In this document: one piece after another, positions 50,946-60,276 of the stretch
Layout of the letters: each line of letters starts with the position of its first letter
Numbering within the stretch: the stretch's first letter is position 1
NCBI RefSeq assembly: GCF_001704635.1
Contig: NZ_MAXF01000100.1
Coordinates: 1 to 64,000, forward strand
DNA: 64,000 nucleotides
Origin: Streptomyces sparsogenes
Lineage (GTDB): Bacteria > Actinomycetota > Actinomycetes > Streptomycetales > Streptomycetaceae
Direction: 5' to 3'
The notes under the pieces: generated by a model
The model's database searches: none
What the model saw: the letters and a program-made list of their open reading frames with translations, nothing else
Told to the model about the DNA's origin: nothing
Program-made: the position numbers and the translations under genes

Positions 50946-52142
50946 TCAGGAGATCTTGAGCCGCAGGATCCGGTCGTCCTCCTTCCCCGGCTTCCCCCGC
51001 CCGTCCGTATTGCTCGTCGTCACCCACAGCCCGCCGTCGTCCGTGGCCACCACCGACCGCAGCCGCCCGTACTTCCCGACGAGGAACGACTGCGGCTTGC
51101 CCGCCGCCCGGGTGCCGTCCAGGGGGATGCGCCACAGCCGCTCCCCGCGCAGCGCGGCCATCCAGATCGAGCCCTTGGCGTACGCGATGCCGCTGGGCGA
51201 GGCCTCCTTGGGCTTCCACTGCTCGACCGGGTCGACGAACCCCTTCTCGCCGGCCTTGCCCTCCGCCTCGGGCCAGCCGTAGTTCTTGCCGGGCCGGATG
51301 AGATTGAGCTCGTCCCAGGTGTCCTGTCCGAACTCCGAGGCCCACAGCCGCTTGTCGATGTCCCAGGCCAGGCCCTGCACATTGCGGTGGCCATAGGAAT
51401 AGACCACCGAGTCCGCCTCGGGATTGCCGTGGGCGGGCTCGCCCTCCGGGGTCATCCGCAGGATCTTGCCGCCGAGCGAGTCCTGGTCCTGGGCGAGCCC
51501 GCGCTCGCCGCTGTCGCCCGTGCCCACGTAGAGCATCTTGTCCGGGCCGAAGGCGATCCGCCCGCCGTCGTGAAGGGCGCCCTTGGGGATGCCCTTGAAG
51601 ATGGTGTCCGGGGCGCCGAGCTGGGAGCCGGCGGGGCGCTTGTCGTCATAGGACATGCGGGCGATGCGGTTGTCCGAGGCGGTGGTGAAGTACGCGTACA
51701 CCATCGGGTTGGCCCCGTAGTCGGGGGAGACGGCCAGGCCCAGCAGCCCGCCCTCGCCGCCGGGGGAGACGCCCGGGACGGAGCCGACCTCCGTCTTCTT
51801 CCCGCTCTCCGCGTCCACCTCGAAGATCTTGCCGGTGTCCCGGGAGGAGACCAGCAGGTTTCCGTCGGGCAGGGGGGCCAGCCCCCACGGCGAGTCCAGC
51901 TTGGTGGTGAGCGTGCGCACCACCTTCGCCGTGCCCTTGCCGGGGGCGGCCGGGGCCGAGGGAGAGGAGGAGGGCTTGCCCGAGGACGAGGGATCCCCGC
52001 CGGGCCCGGTCTTCGCCGGGCCGGAGGTGCTGGGGCGGCGGCCGAAGGAGGGGGCGGTCACGCCGTCATCGGACGAGCAGCCCGCCACGAGCAGCAACGC
52101 GGCAGCGGAAGCGAGCACAGGGGTCACACCAGGACGTCGCAC
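50946..52142 (-). CDS. Lipoprotein PQQ-dependent sugar (glucose/sorbosone) dehydrogenase
   Basis: A 398-residue exported beta-propeller of the GSDH family. Lipobox LLLVAGCSS gives lipidated Cys22; a Ser/Pro/Gly-rich linker follows. Core signs: SPWGLAPLPDGNLLVSSRDTG, EGGLLGLAVSPDYGANPMVYAYFT, HDGGRIAFGPDKMLYVGTGD, SYGHRNVQGLAWD and NYGWPEAEG. PQQ/metal-binding residues of the family lie in these strands. GTG at 52142 has GGAGAGG upstream, preferred to ATG 52184. Exact sugar unknown. Confidence 0.92.
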   Translation of the reverse strand: MRRPGVTPVLASAAALLLVAGCSSDDGVTAPSFGRRPSTSGPAKTGPGGDPSSSGKPSSSPSAPAAPGKGTAKVVRTLTTKLDSPWGLAPLPDGNLLVSSRDTGKIFEVDAESGKKTEVGSVPGVSPGGEGGLLGLAVSPDYGANPMVYAYFTTASDNRIARMSYDDKRPAGSQLGAPDTIFKGIPKGALHDGGRIAFGPDKMLYVGTGDSGERGLAQDQDSLGGKILRMTPEGEPAHGNPEADSVVYSYGHRNVQGLAWDIDKRLWASEFGQDTWDELNLIRPGKNYGWPEAEGKAGEKGFVDPVEQWKPKEASPSGIAYAKGSIWMAALRGERLWRIPLDGTRAAGKPQSFLVGKYGRLRSVVATDDGGLWVTTSNTDGRGKPGKEDDRILRLKIS

Positions 52143-52207
52143 CTTCGGTTCCTCTCCGTGGGCACATGTGCCTCGGCACGGCACTGTTTCTTATACACCG
52201 CTGCTCC

Positions 52208-52330
52208 GCCACCGGTTCCCGTGACCAGTTCCCGCCACCGGTCCCTGTCACCGGTCCCTGTCACGGGTCCCCGTCACCGGCCGCCGCCACCGGTTCTCCG
52301 TCGCCGGTTCCGCCACCGGAGCCCGAACCT
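52208..52330. repeat. Degenerate CACCGGTCCCTGT-type repeats
   Basis: About eight imperfect units built on CCACCGGTTCC / TCACCGGTCCCTG tandemly fill the gap between the sugar dehydrogenase start and the aldo/keto reductase end. Confidence 0.7.
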
Positions 52331-53327
52331 AGTCCCATGACCCCTGGGCCGGCGGCAGCGCCGCTATCTCCGCGAAGTCCTCGTCCGTCAGCCGCAGTTC
52401 GGCCGCCGCGCAGTTCTCCACCGCCCACCGCGCCCGCTTGGTCCCCGGCACCGGGACCACGTGCCGCCCCTGCCCCAGCAGCCACGCCAGCGCCACCTGC
52501 GCCGCCGTGACCGAGTCCCCGTGCCGCCGCGCCACCCGGCGCAGCCCGGCCACGATCGGCTGGTTCGCCGCCATCATCTCGGCCGTGAAGCGCGGGTGCC
52601 GGGCCCGTACGTCGTCCGGCTCGAAGCCCTGACCCGGCGTCAGGGTGCCGCTCAGGAAGCCGTTTCCCAGCGGCATCGCGGCCAGGAAGCCGACCCCGCG
52701 CGAGGCGCACCACGGCACCAGCGCCTCCAGCGCCTCGGGCGACCACACCGAGAGCTCCGCCTGCACACAGCTGACCGGGAAGACCTGCTGCACCCGCTCC
52801 AGCTGCCGCACGGTGGCGTCGTGCATCCCGGCCCCGGCCCGCCGCTGCGCCCGCGCCCCCAGCGCGCACAGCCCCAGCGCCCGTACCTTCCCGGCCGCGA
52901 CCAGCTCCGCCATCGCGCCCCAGGTCTCCTCTATCGGCACCTCCGGGTCGGCCCGGTGCAGCTGGTAGAGGTCGATGACGTCGGTCCGCAGCCGCCGCAG
53001 CGAGGCGTCGCAGGCCCGCTTCACATAGCTGGGGTGGCCGTTGGCCACGATGTGGGTCTCGCCCACCAGCAGCCCGCACTTGGTGGACACGAAGGCGTCC
53101 TCGCGCCGCTCCTTGAGCACCCGCCCCACCAGCCGTTCGTTGATGAACGGCCCGTACATGTCGGCGGTGTCCAGCAGGCTCGCGCCCGCGTCGAGCGCGG
53201 CGTGCACGGCGCGCAGCGAGCCCTCGCCGCTGCGCTGGGAAGCGGTGTACGCCCAGCTCATGGGCATGCATCCGAGGCCTATCGCGCCCACCTCGAGCGT
53301 CGCCGCTCCGATTCTCCTGCGCTCCAC
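52329..53327 (-). CDS. Aldo/keto reductase
   Basis: A 332-residue NADPH-dependent (alpha/beta)8 reductase. Tetrad: Asp and Tyr of LLDTADMYGPF, Lys of FVSTKCG and His of YQLHRAD. LPLGN-type AMPLGNGFLSGTL and VVPVPGTKRARW (cofactor loop) are visible. GTG at 53327 has GGGAGGGG at 9 nt; the longer frame to 53402 overlaps the divergent gene promoter. Substrate unknown. Confidence 0.94.
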   Translation of the reverse strand: MERRRIGAATLEVGAIGLGCMPMSWAYTASQRSGEGSLRAVHAALDAGASLLDTADMYGPFINERLVGRVLKERREDAFVSTKCGLLVGETHIVANGHPSYVKRACDASLRRLRTDVIDLYQLHRADPEVPIEETWGAMAELVAAGKVRALGLCALGARAQRRAGAGMHDATVRQLERVQQVFPVSCVQAELSVWSPEALEALVPWCASRGVGFLAAMPLGNGFLSGTLTPGQGFEPDDVRARHPRFTAEMMAANQPIVAGLRRVARRHGDSVTAAQVALAWLLGQGRHVVPVPGTKRARWAVENCAAAELRLTDEDFAEIAALPPAQGSWD

Positions 53328-53400
53328 CTGGCCTGACCCCTCCCGTTTCTCGCACCAAACTAACGTCTGAGTCCGGGTGCTGATCGCATAGCCTCCAGGC

Positions 53401-54378
53401 ATGAGCGCAGATCACAGCGACACCCCCGAGATCCCCGAGCACCCGCGCCCCCTCGCGTGGCTGCCGTTTCCGGCGGACGAGATCGGCGGGCTCCCCGACG
53501 GCCTGGAGTACGCCCACTGGGACGGCGAGTCCGACTACCCCACGGACCCCGCCCGCTGCGCGTTCTACTGCCTGCCGTACATGAAGAACAAAGAGGGGGT
53601 GCGGCCCCTGCCCGCCATGAGGAACCTGCGCGTGGTGCAGACCCTCACCGCCGGCATAGACCATGTGCAGCCCCACCTCGCGGAGCTGCCGTCCGGGGTG
53701 CGGCTGTGCAACGCGCGCGGGGTGCACGACGCGAGCACCGCCGAGCTGGCCCTGACCCTCATCCTCGCCTCGCTGCGCGGCATCCCCGACTTCGTGCGCG
53801 CCCAGGACGCCGGGCGGTGGAGCCAGGGCTTCCGCCCCGCGCTCGCCGACCGGACCGTGCTGATCGTCGGCTACGGGTCCATCGGCGGCGCGATCGAGGA
53901 CCGGCTCGTGCCGTTCGAGTGCGAGCGGGTACTGCGCGTCGCGCGCTCCCCGCGCACGACCGAGCGCGGTCCGGTGCACCCGATCGACGACTTGCCCCGA
54001 CTGCTTCCGGAAGCCGACGTGGTGGTGCTCGTCACCCCGCTCACCCCTGCCACCCGGGGCCTGGCCGGGGCGGACTTCCTGGCCCGGATGAAGGACGGCG
54101 CGCTGCTGGTGAACGTGGCGCGCGGTCCGGTGGTGGACACCAAGGCGCTCCTCGCCGAGCTGGAATCGGGCCGGCTGCGGGCCGCGCTGGATGTGACCGA
54201 CCCCGAACCGCTGCCCGCCGGGCATCCGCTGTGGCACGCTCCAGGAGTGCTCATCACCCCGCACGTGGGGGGTCCGTCGTCGGCCTTCCTGCCCCGTGCG
54301 AAGCGGCTGCTGCGCGACCAGCTGCGCCGTTTCGCGGCCGGTGAACCGCTCAGTCATATCGTCACAACGACCGGATGA
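53401..54378 (+). CDS. D-isomer 2-hydroxyacid dehydrogenase
   Basis: A 325-residue NAD(P)-dependent dehydrogenase: Rossmann loop IVGYGSIGGAIEDRL, catalytic Arg in LLVNVARGPVVDT, Glu in DVTDPEPLPAGHPL and His in LITPHVGG. HxxxHP signals and the TAGIDH segment fit glyoxylate/phosphoglycerate-type enzymes. Its ATG is 74 nt from the divergent aldo/keto reductase start. Confidence 0.93.
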   Translation: MSADHSDTPEIPEHPRPLAWLPFPADEIGGLPDGLEYAHWDGESDYPTDPARCAFYCLPYMKNKEGVRPLPAMRNLRVVQTLTAGIDHVQPHLAELPSGVRLCNARGVHDASTAELALTLILASLRGIPDFVRAQDAGRWSQGFRPALADRTVLIVGYGSIGGAIEDRLVPFECERVLRVARSPRTTERGPVHPIDDLPRLLPEADVVVLVTPLTPATRGLAGADFLARMKDGALLVNVARGPVVDTKALLAELESGRLRAALDVTDPEPLPAGHPLWHAPGVLITPHVGGPSSAFLPRAKRLLRDQLRRFAAGEPLSHIVTTTG

Positions 54379-54534
54379 AATGCCCGTGGCACCACATACA
54401 GACACGGTATGACTGCACTCCGTATATACAACGCCGTTGTCGGTTACGGTGTGTAGATGACCTATGTCCCTGAGTGACCAGTCTGGTGTATCGTCCCGAG
54501 CGGGGGCTGCGCCACTGACCGAACGGCGTCAGCG

Positions 54535-57500
54535 ATGGACCGGAACTCAAGGGGGGCGACGGGCGATGCATGGCCAATGGACCCACGACCCGACGCGGCT
54601 CAGGCGTCGACTGCTAGCTTCCGGCGCCCTCGCGCGGCGCTCGAGGGCCGTCCGGTGAGCGCCACCGGAGCGGTGCTCGCCAGGCCGTCGGTCTCCGGCG
54701 GCCGGGCGGGGCTGCTGCCCCAGGTCGTCCTCGCCCTGGTCTGCGGGGGATACGCGGCGGGCGCGGTGCTCGGCTGGGGATCGCCCGAACTGGCCTTGTT
54801 CATGGGCGACTTCGGCCTCAGCGCCGCCGCCCTGACCGCCACCGTCTCCTGCCTGTGGCACGGCCGCACGCGCTCCGGGCGGCTGCGCCCCGCCTGGCTG
54901 CTGTTCGCGGCCTCCTCCTTCATGGCGGCGCTCGGCAACGGCGTATGGGGCTGGTACGAGGTGGTGCTCGGCCGCCCGGTGCCCAGCCCCTCGGCCGCCG
55001 ACTTCTGCTTCCTGCTCTTCGCCCCGCCCGCCATCGTCGGGATGCTGGTGCTCGCCAAGCGCCCGGCCACCCGCGCCGGCTGGATCTGTCTGGCGCTGGA
55101 CGCCTGGCTGATGGCCGGATCGCTGCTGACCCTCTCGTGGAGCCTGGCGCTCGCCCACACCGGCCCGTTCGGCGGGGGCGGCGAGCCCGTGGCGCGCAGG
55201 GCCTTCTCGCTCGCCTACCCGCTGCTGGACATCGTGCTGATCAGCATGGTCGTCGCGGTGCACTTCCGGCGGTCCTCGGCCAACCGCTCCGCGATCAACA
55301 CCGCGATCGCCGCCTTCGCGCTGACCGTGCTGTGCGACGCGCTGTTCACCTCGCCCCTGCTGCGCGAGGGCTACCGCTCCGGACAGATCCTTGACGCCGG
55401 GTGGTTCGCGGGCTCCATACTGCTCGCGTACGCCCCCTGGGTGGCCCGGCGCGAGGCCGCCCAGGCCCCGCCGGCCGTGCTCCGCCGCCCCGCCCAGCCC
55501 AGCCGGACCAGCGCGGGCTCGCTCGCCGCCCTCGCGCCGTACCTCGCCGCCGCCGTCTGCACCCTGGGGATCCTCTACAACGTGATGGACGGCCGACCGA
55601 TCGACGGGGTGATGCTCTTCACCGCCTGCGCGGTCGTGCTGGCCCTGGTCGTCCGGCAGGCCATCATGCTGCTCGACAACATCGCCCTCACCCAGGAGCT
55701 GGCGGAGAAGGAGAACCACTTCCGCTCCCTGGTGCAGAGCTCCAGCGACGTCATCATGATCGCCGCGCCCACCGGCATACTGCGCTACGTCAGCCCGGCC
55801 GCCTCCGGGGTCTACGGCCGCGACGCGGACGAGCTGGTCGGCTCGGAGCTGGCCTCCCTCATCCACCCCGAGGACCTGGGCTCGGTCGTCCACGAGGTGC
55901 GGCGCTTCCTCGCCGCCTCGCCGGGGGAGGAGCCCACCACCCGCATCGAGTGCCGCTTCCGCTCCGGCTCCGGCGACTGGCTCAACGTCGAGTCGACGAT
56001 CAACCGCCACCAGGGCGGCCTCATCTTCAACAGCCGGGACGTCACCGAGCGGGTGCGGCTCCAGGCCCAGCTCCAGCACAACGCCGAGCACGACCCGCTC
56101 ACCGACCTGCCCAACCGCTCCCTGTTCACCAAGCGGGTCGGCCACGCCCTCGGCGGGCGGCGCCGCACCGACGCGGGCACCGCGGTGCTCTACATCGACC
56201 TCGACGGGTTCAAGGCCGTCAACGACACCGTCGGCCACCAGGCGGGCGACGAACTGCTGGTCCAGGCCGCCCGCCGGCTCCAGGAGTCCGTGCGCTCCGG
56301 GTCCGGGGACTGCGCGGCCCGCCTCGGGGGCGACGAGTTCGCCGCGCTGATCATCGGCGACGGGGACGGCGACCAGGACGCCGCCGCCCGCGAGTGCCGC
56401 ATCCTGGAGATCGCCGACCGGCTGCGCCTCAGGCTCTCCCAGCCGTACCAGGTCGTGGGCGGTACCGAGGTGCGGGTGGCCGCCAGCATCGGCGTCGCCT
56501 TCGCCGAGCCCGGCGTCAGCCCCGGGGCCCTGATGCGCAACGCGGACCTGGCGATGTACCGCGCCAAGTCCGCGGGCAAGAACCGGGTCGAGCTGTACGC
56601 GCCGCAGATGCAGGCCGACGTGGCGCGGCGCGCCGAGTTCGCCTCCCGGCTGCGGACCGCCCTCCACGACGGCGAGTTCGTCCTGCTGCACCAGCCCGTC
56701 GTGGAGCTCGCCGGCGGCCGGATCACCGCCGTCGCGGCCCAGCCCCGCTGGCGCTCGGCGCAGGGCATCCTGTTCACCCCGGCCGAGTTCCTCCGGGTCG
56801 CCGACAGCGGGCGCGGCGGCGGCGAGGACGCGGCCCGCACCGCCGAGCTGGCCCGCTGGACGCTGGAGACGGCCGTCGAGCAGGCCGCCGAGCGCCGCCG
56901 CGACGGATTCCCGGTCCCGGTGTGCGTGCGGCTCCCCGCCGGTCGCCTCGTGGACAAGTCGATGCCGCCCAAGAGCGTCGAGACCCTGCTGGCCCGCCAC
57001 GGCCTGCCCTCCGGCGCGCTGATCCTTGAGCTCACCGACAGCGACCCCCGGGTGCCGCTGGACGAACTGGAGCACCGCCTGAGCGCGCTGCGGCGCCTCG
57101 GCGTGCGCATCGCCCTCGACGGCTTCGGCAGCGGCTACGCCGCCATCCGGGCGCTGCGCAGGCTCCCCATCGACCTGCTCAAGCTCGACCGGGGGCTCGT
57201 GGAGGGCGTCGTCGAGTCCTCCCGGCTGCACAAGATCACCTCGGGGCTGCTGCGGATCGCCGGCGACCTGGGCATGCAGTCCCTCGCGGAAGGGGTCGAC
57301 CTGCCCGAGCAGATCGTCGCCCTGCGGGCCATGGGGTGCACCCACGTCCTGGGGACGGCCTTCTCCGGCCCGCTCGACGAGCACCGGCTGCGCCGCGCCC
57401 TGAACCGCGGCTCGTACCCCGTGCCGCGCTCGGACAGCCCGGTCCTGGTCGGCGGGGCGCTGCCGACCCGGCACCTCGGCCACATCCCGGCACATGCCTC

Positions 57501-57642
57501 GGCGCACGCCTCAACCCACGCCTCGGGCCATGGCGCGGCTCACAGCGCGGCCCACGGCGCGGGGCACGGGCCGCGACGGGCGGAGTCTCACATCCACCCG
57601 GCCTCCCGCTCAAATACTGAGACGCCCGTCCCACCCACTTGA
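54535..57642 (+). CDS. cdgC: Membrane PAS-GGDEF-degenerate EAL protein (CdgC-like)
   Basis: A 1,035-residue membrane diguanylate-cyclase-type protein. About ten hydrophobic segments (residues 55-385) precede a PAS domain (HFRSLVQSSSDVIMIA, about 398-510), GGDEF with intact RLGGDEFAALI (about 597), and an EAL domain lacking its motif: the EAL position reads VAAQPRW and DDFG reads LDGFGSGY, so phosphodiesterase activity is unlikely. The tail carries eight histidines at every fourth residue. Start ATG 54535 is uncertain; ATG 54577 and GTG 54655 also fit. Positional counterpart of CdgC beside ilvB; symbol not confirmed by alignment. Confidence 0.75.
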   Translation: MDRNSRGATGDAWPMDPRPDAAQASTASFRRPRAALEGRPVSATGAVLARPSVSGGRAGLLPQVVLALVCGGYAAGAVLGWGSPELALFMGDFGLSAAALTATVSCLWHGRTRSGRLRPAWLLFAASSFMAALGNGVWGWYEVVLGRPVPSPSAADFCFLLFAPPAIVGMLVLAKRPATRAGWICLALDAWLMAGSLLTLSWSLALAHTGPFGGGGEPVARRAFSLAYPLLDIVLISMVVAVHFRRSSANRSAINTAIAAFALTVLCDALFTSPLLREGYRSGQILDAGWFAGSILLAYAPWVARREAAQAPPAVLRRPAQPSRTSAGSLAALAPYLAAAVCTLGILYNVMDGRPIDGVMLFTACAVVLALVVRQAIMLLDNIALTQELAEKENHFRSLVQSSSDVIMIAAPTGILRYVSPAASGVYGRDADELVGSELASLIHPEDLGSVVHEVRRFLAASPGEEPTTRIECRFRSGSGDWLNVESTINRHQGGLIFNSRDVTERVRLQAQLQHNAEHDPLTDLPNRSLFTKRVGHALGGRRRTDAGTAVLYIDLDGFKAVNDTVGHQAGDELLVQAARRLQESVRSGSGDCAARLGGDEFAALIIGDGDGDQDAAARECRILEIADRLRLRLSQPYQVVGGTEVRVAASIGVAFAEPGVSPGALMRNADLAMYRAKSAGKNRVELYAPQMQADVARRAEFASRLRTALHDGEFVLLHQPVVELAGGRITAVAAQPRWRSAQGILFTPAEFLRVADSGRGGGEDAARTAELARWTLETAVEQAAERRRDGFPVPVCVRLPAGRLVDKSMPPKSVETLLARHGLPSGALILELTDSDPRVPLDELEHRLSALRRLGVRIALDGFGSGYAAIRALRRLPIDLLKLDRGLVEGVVESSRLHKITSGLLRIAGDLGMQSLAEGVDLPEQIVALRAMGCTHVLGTAFSGPLDEHRLRRALNRGSYPVPRSDSPVLVGGALPTRHLGHIPAHASAHASTHASGHGAAHSAAHGAGHGPRRAESHIHPASRSNTETPVPPT

Positions 57643-57668
57643 CACCCGGTGCGCGCCGGGGGGAGGGT
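57639..57668 (+). promoter_or_regulatory. Candidate ilvB leader promoter
   Basis: TTGACA (57639-57644, overlapping the cdgC stop) and GAGGGT (57663-57668) are spaced by 18 bp, giving a start about 57675, immediately before the leader-peptide ATG. The same GGGAGG could instead be a ribosome site if transcription starts further upstream. Confidence 0.5.
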
Positions 57669-57675
57669 CGGAGCC

Positions 57676-57717
57676 ATGCGCACCCGAATTCTCGTACTTG
57701 GAAAGCGCGTCGGCTGA
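57676..57717 (+). CDS. ilvB leader peptide (attenuation)
   Basis: A 13-residue peptide MRTRILVLGKRVG. Five of thirteen codons are Ile/Leu/Val, four consecutive (ATT CTC GTA CTT), as expected where shortage of charged branched-chain tRNAs stalls the ribosome. It stands 42 nt ahead of a rho-independent terminator and 144 nt before ilvB. GGGAGG precedes it, or the transcript is leaderless. Arrangement matches established ilv attenuation. Confidence 0.85.
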   Translation: MRTRILVLGKRVG

Positions 57718-57792
57718 GCAGGGCCCCATACCAGCCCTGCGGACCCCACCGGCGCGCTCCCCTCGCTTGCCTCACGGCACGAGGGGTTTTTT
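57718..57792 (+). promoter_or_regulatory. ilvBNC attenuator region with intrinsic terminator
   Basis: First hairpin GCAGGGC/GCCCTGC (57718-57740). Terminator: CCCCTCG (57759-57765) pairs with CGAGGGG (57780-57786), extended by TGCC/GGCA around TCAC, followed by six T. GCGCGTCGG (57704-57712, at the peptide end) can pair with CCGGCGCGC (57749-57757), a possible alternative structure influenced by ribosome position. The exact antiterminator pairing is inferred. Confidence 0.85.
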
Positions 57793-57861
57793 GTTGCACC
57801 GACACAAGTCGTATCGCTCTCCCACTCCCCGCACAGACCCTCATCCGAGAAGAGAATGCCG

Positions 57862-59712
57862 ATGACCGAGCAGGCCACCGGGGCCCACCATCCCCAGCCG
57901 CGGCCCCGTAACGGCGGTTCCCAGCCCGCCCCCGTCGAGCACGTCACGGGCGCGCAGTCCCTCATCCGCTCGCTCGAGGAGGTCGGTGCCGACACCGTCT
58001 TCGGCATCCCCGGCGGCGCCATTCTGCCGGCGTACGACCCGATGATGGACTCCTCCAAGGTCCGGCACGTGCTCGTCCGCCACGAGCAGGGCGCGGGCCA
58101 CGCCGCCACCGGCTACGCCCAGGCCACCGGCAAGGTCGGCGTCTGCATGGCGACCTCGGGTCCCGGCGCCACCAACCTGGTCACCCCGATCGCCGACGCG
58201 CACATGGACTCCGTGCCCATCGTCGCGATCACCGGTCAGGTCGCCTCCAAGGCCATCGGCACGGACGCCTTCCAGGAGGCGGACATCTGCGGCATCACCA
58301 TGCCGATCACCAAGCACAACTTCCTGGTCACCCGGGCCGAGGACATCCCCAGGACGATCGCCGAGGCGTTCCACATCGCCTCCACCGGCCGCCCCGGCCC
58401 GGTCCTGGTCGACATCGCCAAGGACGCCCTCCAGACGCAGACCACCTTCTCCTGGCCGCCGCAGACCGACCTGCCCGGCTACCGCCCGGTCACCAAGCCG
58501 CACGCCAAGCAGATCCGCGAGGCCGCCCGCCTGATCACCCAGGCCGAGCGCCCGGTGCTGTACGTGGGCGGCGGCGTCCTCAAGGCCCACGCCACCGCCG
58601 AACTGAAGGTGCTGGCCGAGCTGACCGGCGCGCCCGTCACCACCACGCTGATGGCGCTGGGCGCCTTCCCCGACACCCACCGCCAGCACCTGGGCATGCC
58701 CGGCATGCACGGCACCGTCGCCGCCGTCACCGCCCTGCAGAAGGCCGATCTGATCGTCGCCCTCGGCGCGCGCTTCGACGACCGGGTCACCGGCAAGCTG
58801 GACTCCTTCGCCCCGCACGCCAAGGTGGTCCACGCCGACATCGACCCGGCCGAGATCGGCAAGAACCGCACGGCCGACGTGCCGATCGTCGGCGACGCCC
58901 GCGAGGTGATCGCGGACCTGGTCGTCGCGGTCCAGGCCGAGCACGACGCCGGCCACGTCGGCGACTACTCCGGCTGGTGGGAGGACCTGGACCGGTGGCG
59001 GGAGACCTACCCGCTGGGCTACGAGCAGCCCCAGGACGGCAGCCTGTCCCCGCAGCAGGTCATCCAGCGGATCGGGCAGCTCGCGCCGGAGGACACGATC
59101 TTCGCCGCGGGCGTCGGCCAGCACCAGATGTGGGCCGCCCACTTCATCGACTACGAGAAGCCGGCCACCTGGCTGAACTCCGGCGGCGCCGGGACCATGG
59201 GCTACGCGGTCCCGGCCGCGACGGGCGCCAAGGCCGGCACCCCGGGCCGTACGGTCTGGGCGATCGACGGTGACGGCTGCTTCCAGATGACCAACCAGGA
59301 GCTGGTCACCTGCGCGCTGAACAACATCCCGATCAAGGTCGCGATCATCAACAACGGCGCGCTGGGCATGGTCCGCCAGTGGCAGACGCTGTTCTACAAC
59401 CAGCGCTACTCCAACACCGTGCTGCACTCGGGACCGGACGCCCCCGCCCCGACCAGCGCCGGCACCCGCGTCCCCGACTTCGTCAAGCTCGCCGAGGCCA
59501 TGGGCTGCATCGGCATCCGCTGCGAGGACCCGGCCGACCTGGACGCCGTGATCGAGAAGGCCAACGCGATCAACGACCGGCCGGTGGTCGTGGACTTCAT
59601 CGTCCACGAGGACGCCATGGTCTGGCCGATGGTCGCCGCCGGCACCTCCAACGACGAGATCCAGGCGGCGCGCGGCGTCCGCCCGGACTTCGGCGACGGC
59701 GAAGACGACTGA
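57862..59712 (+). CDS. ilvB: Acetolactate synthase large subunit
   Basis: First common enzyme of Val/Leu/Ile synthesis, ThDP-dependent, 616 residues. SLEEVGADTVFGIPGGAILP and VRHEQGAGHAATGYAQATG hold the catalytic-glutamate region; FAD/regulatory middle; ThDP motif GDGCFQMTNQELVTCALNNI with IINN at the end. ATG at 57862 is preferred to 57856 for spacing from GAGAAGAGA. Heads ilvB-ilvN-ilvC. Confidence 0.98.
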   Translation: MTEQATGAHHPQPRPRNGGSQPAPVEHVTGAQSLIRSLEEVGADTVFGIPGGAILPAYDPMMDSSKVRHVLVRHEQGAGHAATGYAQATGKVGVCMATSGPGATNLVTPIADAHMDSVPIVAITGQVASKAIGTDAFQEADICGITMPITKHNFLVTRAEDIPRTIAEAFHIASTGRPGPVLVDIAKDALQTQTTFSWPPQTDLPGYRPVTKPHAKQIREAARLITQAERPVLYVGGGVLKAHATAELKVLAELTGAPVTTTLMALGAFPDTHRQHLGMPGMHGTVAAVTALQKADLIVALGARFDDRVTGKLDSFAPHAKVVHADIDPAEIGKNRTADVPIVGDAREVIADLVVAVQAEHDAGHVGDYSGWWEDLDRWRETYPLGYEQPQDGSLSPQQVIQRIGQLAPEDTIFAAGVGQHQMWAAHFIDYEKPATWLNSGGAGTMGYAVPAATGAKAGTPGRTVWAIDGDGCFQMTNQELVTCALNNIPIKVAIINNGALGMVRQWQTLFYNQRYSNTVLHSGPDAPAPTSAGTRVPDFVKLAEAMGCIGIRCEDPADLDAVIEKANAINDRPVVVDFIVHEDAMVWPMVAAGTSNDEIQAARGVRPDFGDGEDD

Positions 59713-59748
59713 GGCCGGGACAGCAGAGAGAAGAGAGACTTCACGCCC

Positions 59749-60276
59749 ATGTCCACCAAGCACACCCTCTCCGTCCTGGTCGAGAACACCCCCGGCATCC
59801 TGGCCCGGATCGCCGCGCTGTTCTCCCGCCGCGGCTTCAACATCGACTCGCTCGCGGTCGGGGTCACCGAGCACCCCGACATCTCCCGGATCACCATCGT
59901 GGTGAATGTCGAGGAGCTGCCGCTGGAGCAGGTCACCAAGCAGCTCAACAAGCTCGTCAACGTCCTGAAGATCGTCGAGCTGGAGGACAGCCAGGCGATC
60001 CAGCGGGAACTCGTCCTGGTGAAGGTCCGCGCCGACAACGAGACCCGCTCCCAGATCGTCGAGATCGTCCAGCTGTTCCGCGCCAAGACCGTGGACGTCT
60101 CCCCGGAGGCCGTGACCATCGAGGCCACCGGCAGCAGCGACAAGCTCGAAGCCATGCTCAAGATGCTGGAACCGTACGGCATCAAGGAGCTGGTCCAGTC
60201 CGGCACCATCGCCATAGGGCGCGGCGCCCGCTCCATCACCGACCGGAGCCTGCGCGCGCTCGACCGGACCGCCTGA
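59749..60276 (+). CDS. ilvN: Acetolactate synthase small (regulatory) subunit
   Basis: Valine-sensing subunit, 175 residues: N-terminal ACT domain (HTLSVLVENTPGILARIAAL) with the effector-site segment FSRRGFNIDSLAVG, then a C-terminal ALS_ss domain from about residue 85. Starts 37 nt after ilvB. Confidence 0.98.
   Translation: MSTKHTLSVLVENTPGILARIAALFSRRGFNIDSLAVGVTEHPDISRITIVVNVEELPLEQVTKQLNKLVNVLKIVELEDSQAIQRELVLVKVRADNETRSQIVEIVQLFRAKTVDVSPEAVTIEATGSSDKLEAMLKMLEPYGIKELVQSGTIAIGRGARSITDRSLRALDRTA

Noticed and set aside
54444..54456. BldD-like site TTAC-N5-GTAG upstream of the CdgC-like gene
   Set aside because: Resembles TNAC-N5-GTNA but the last position mismatches; one such match is expected often by chance.
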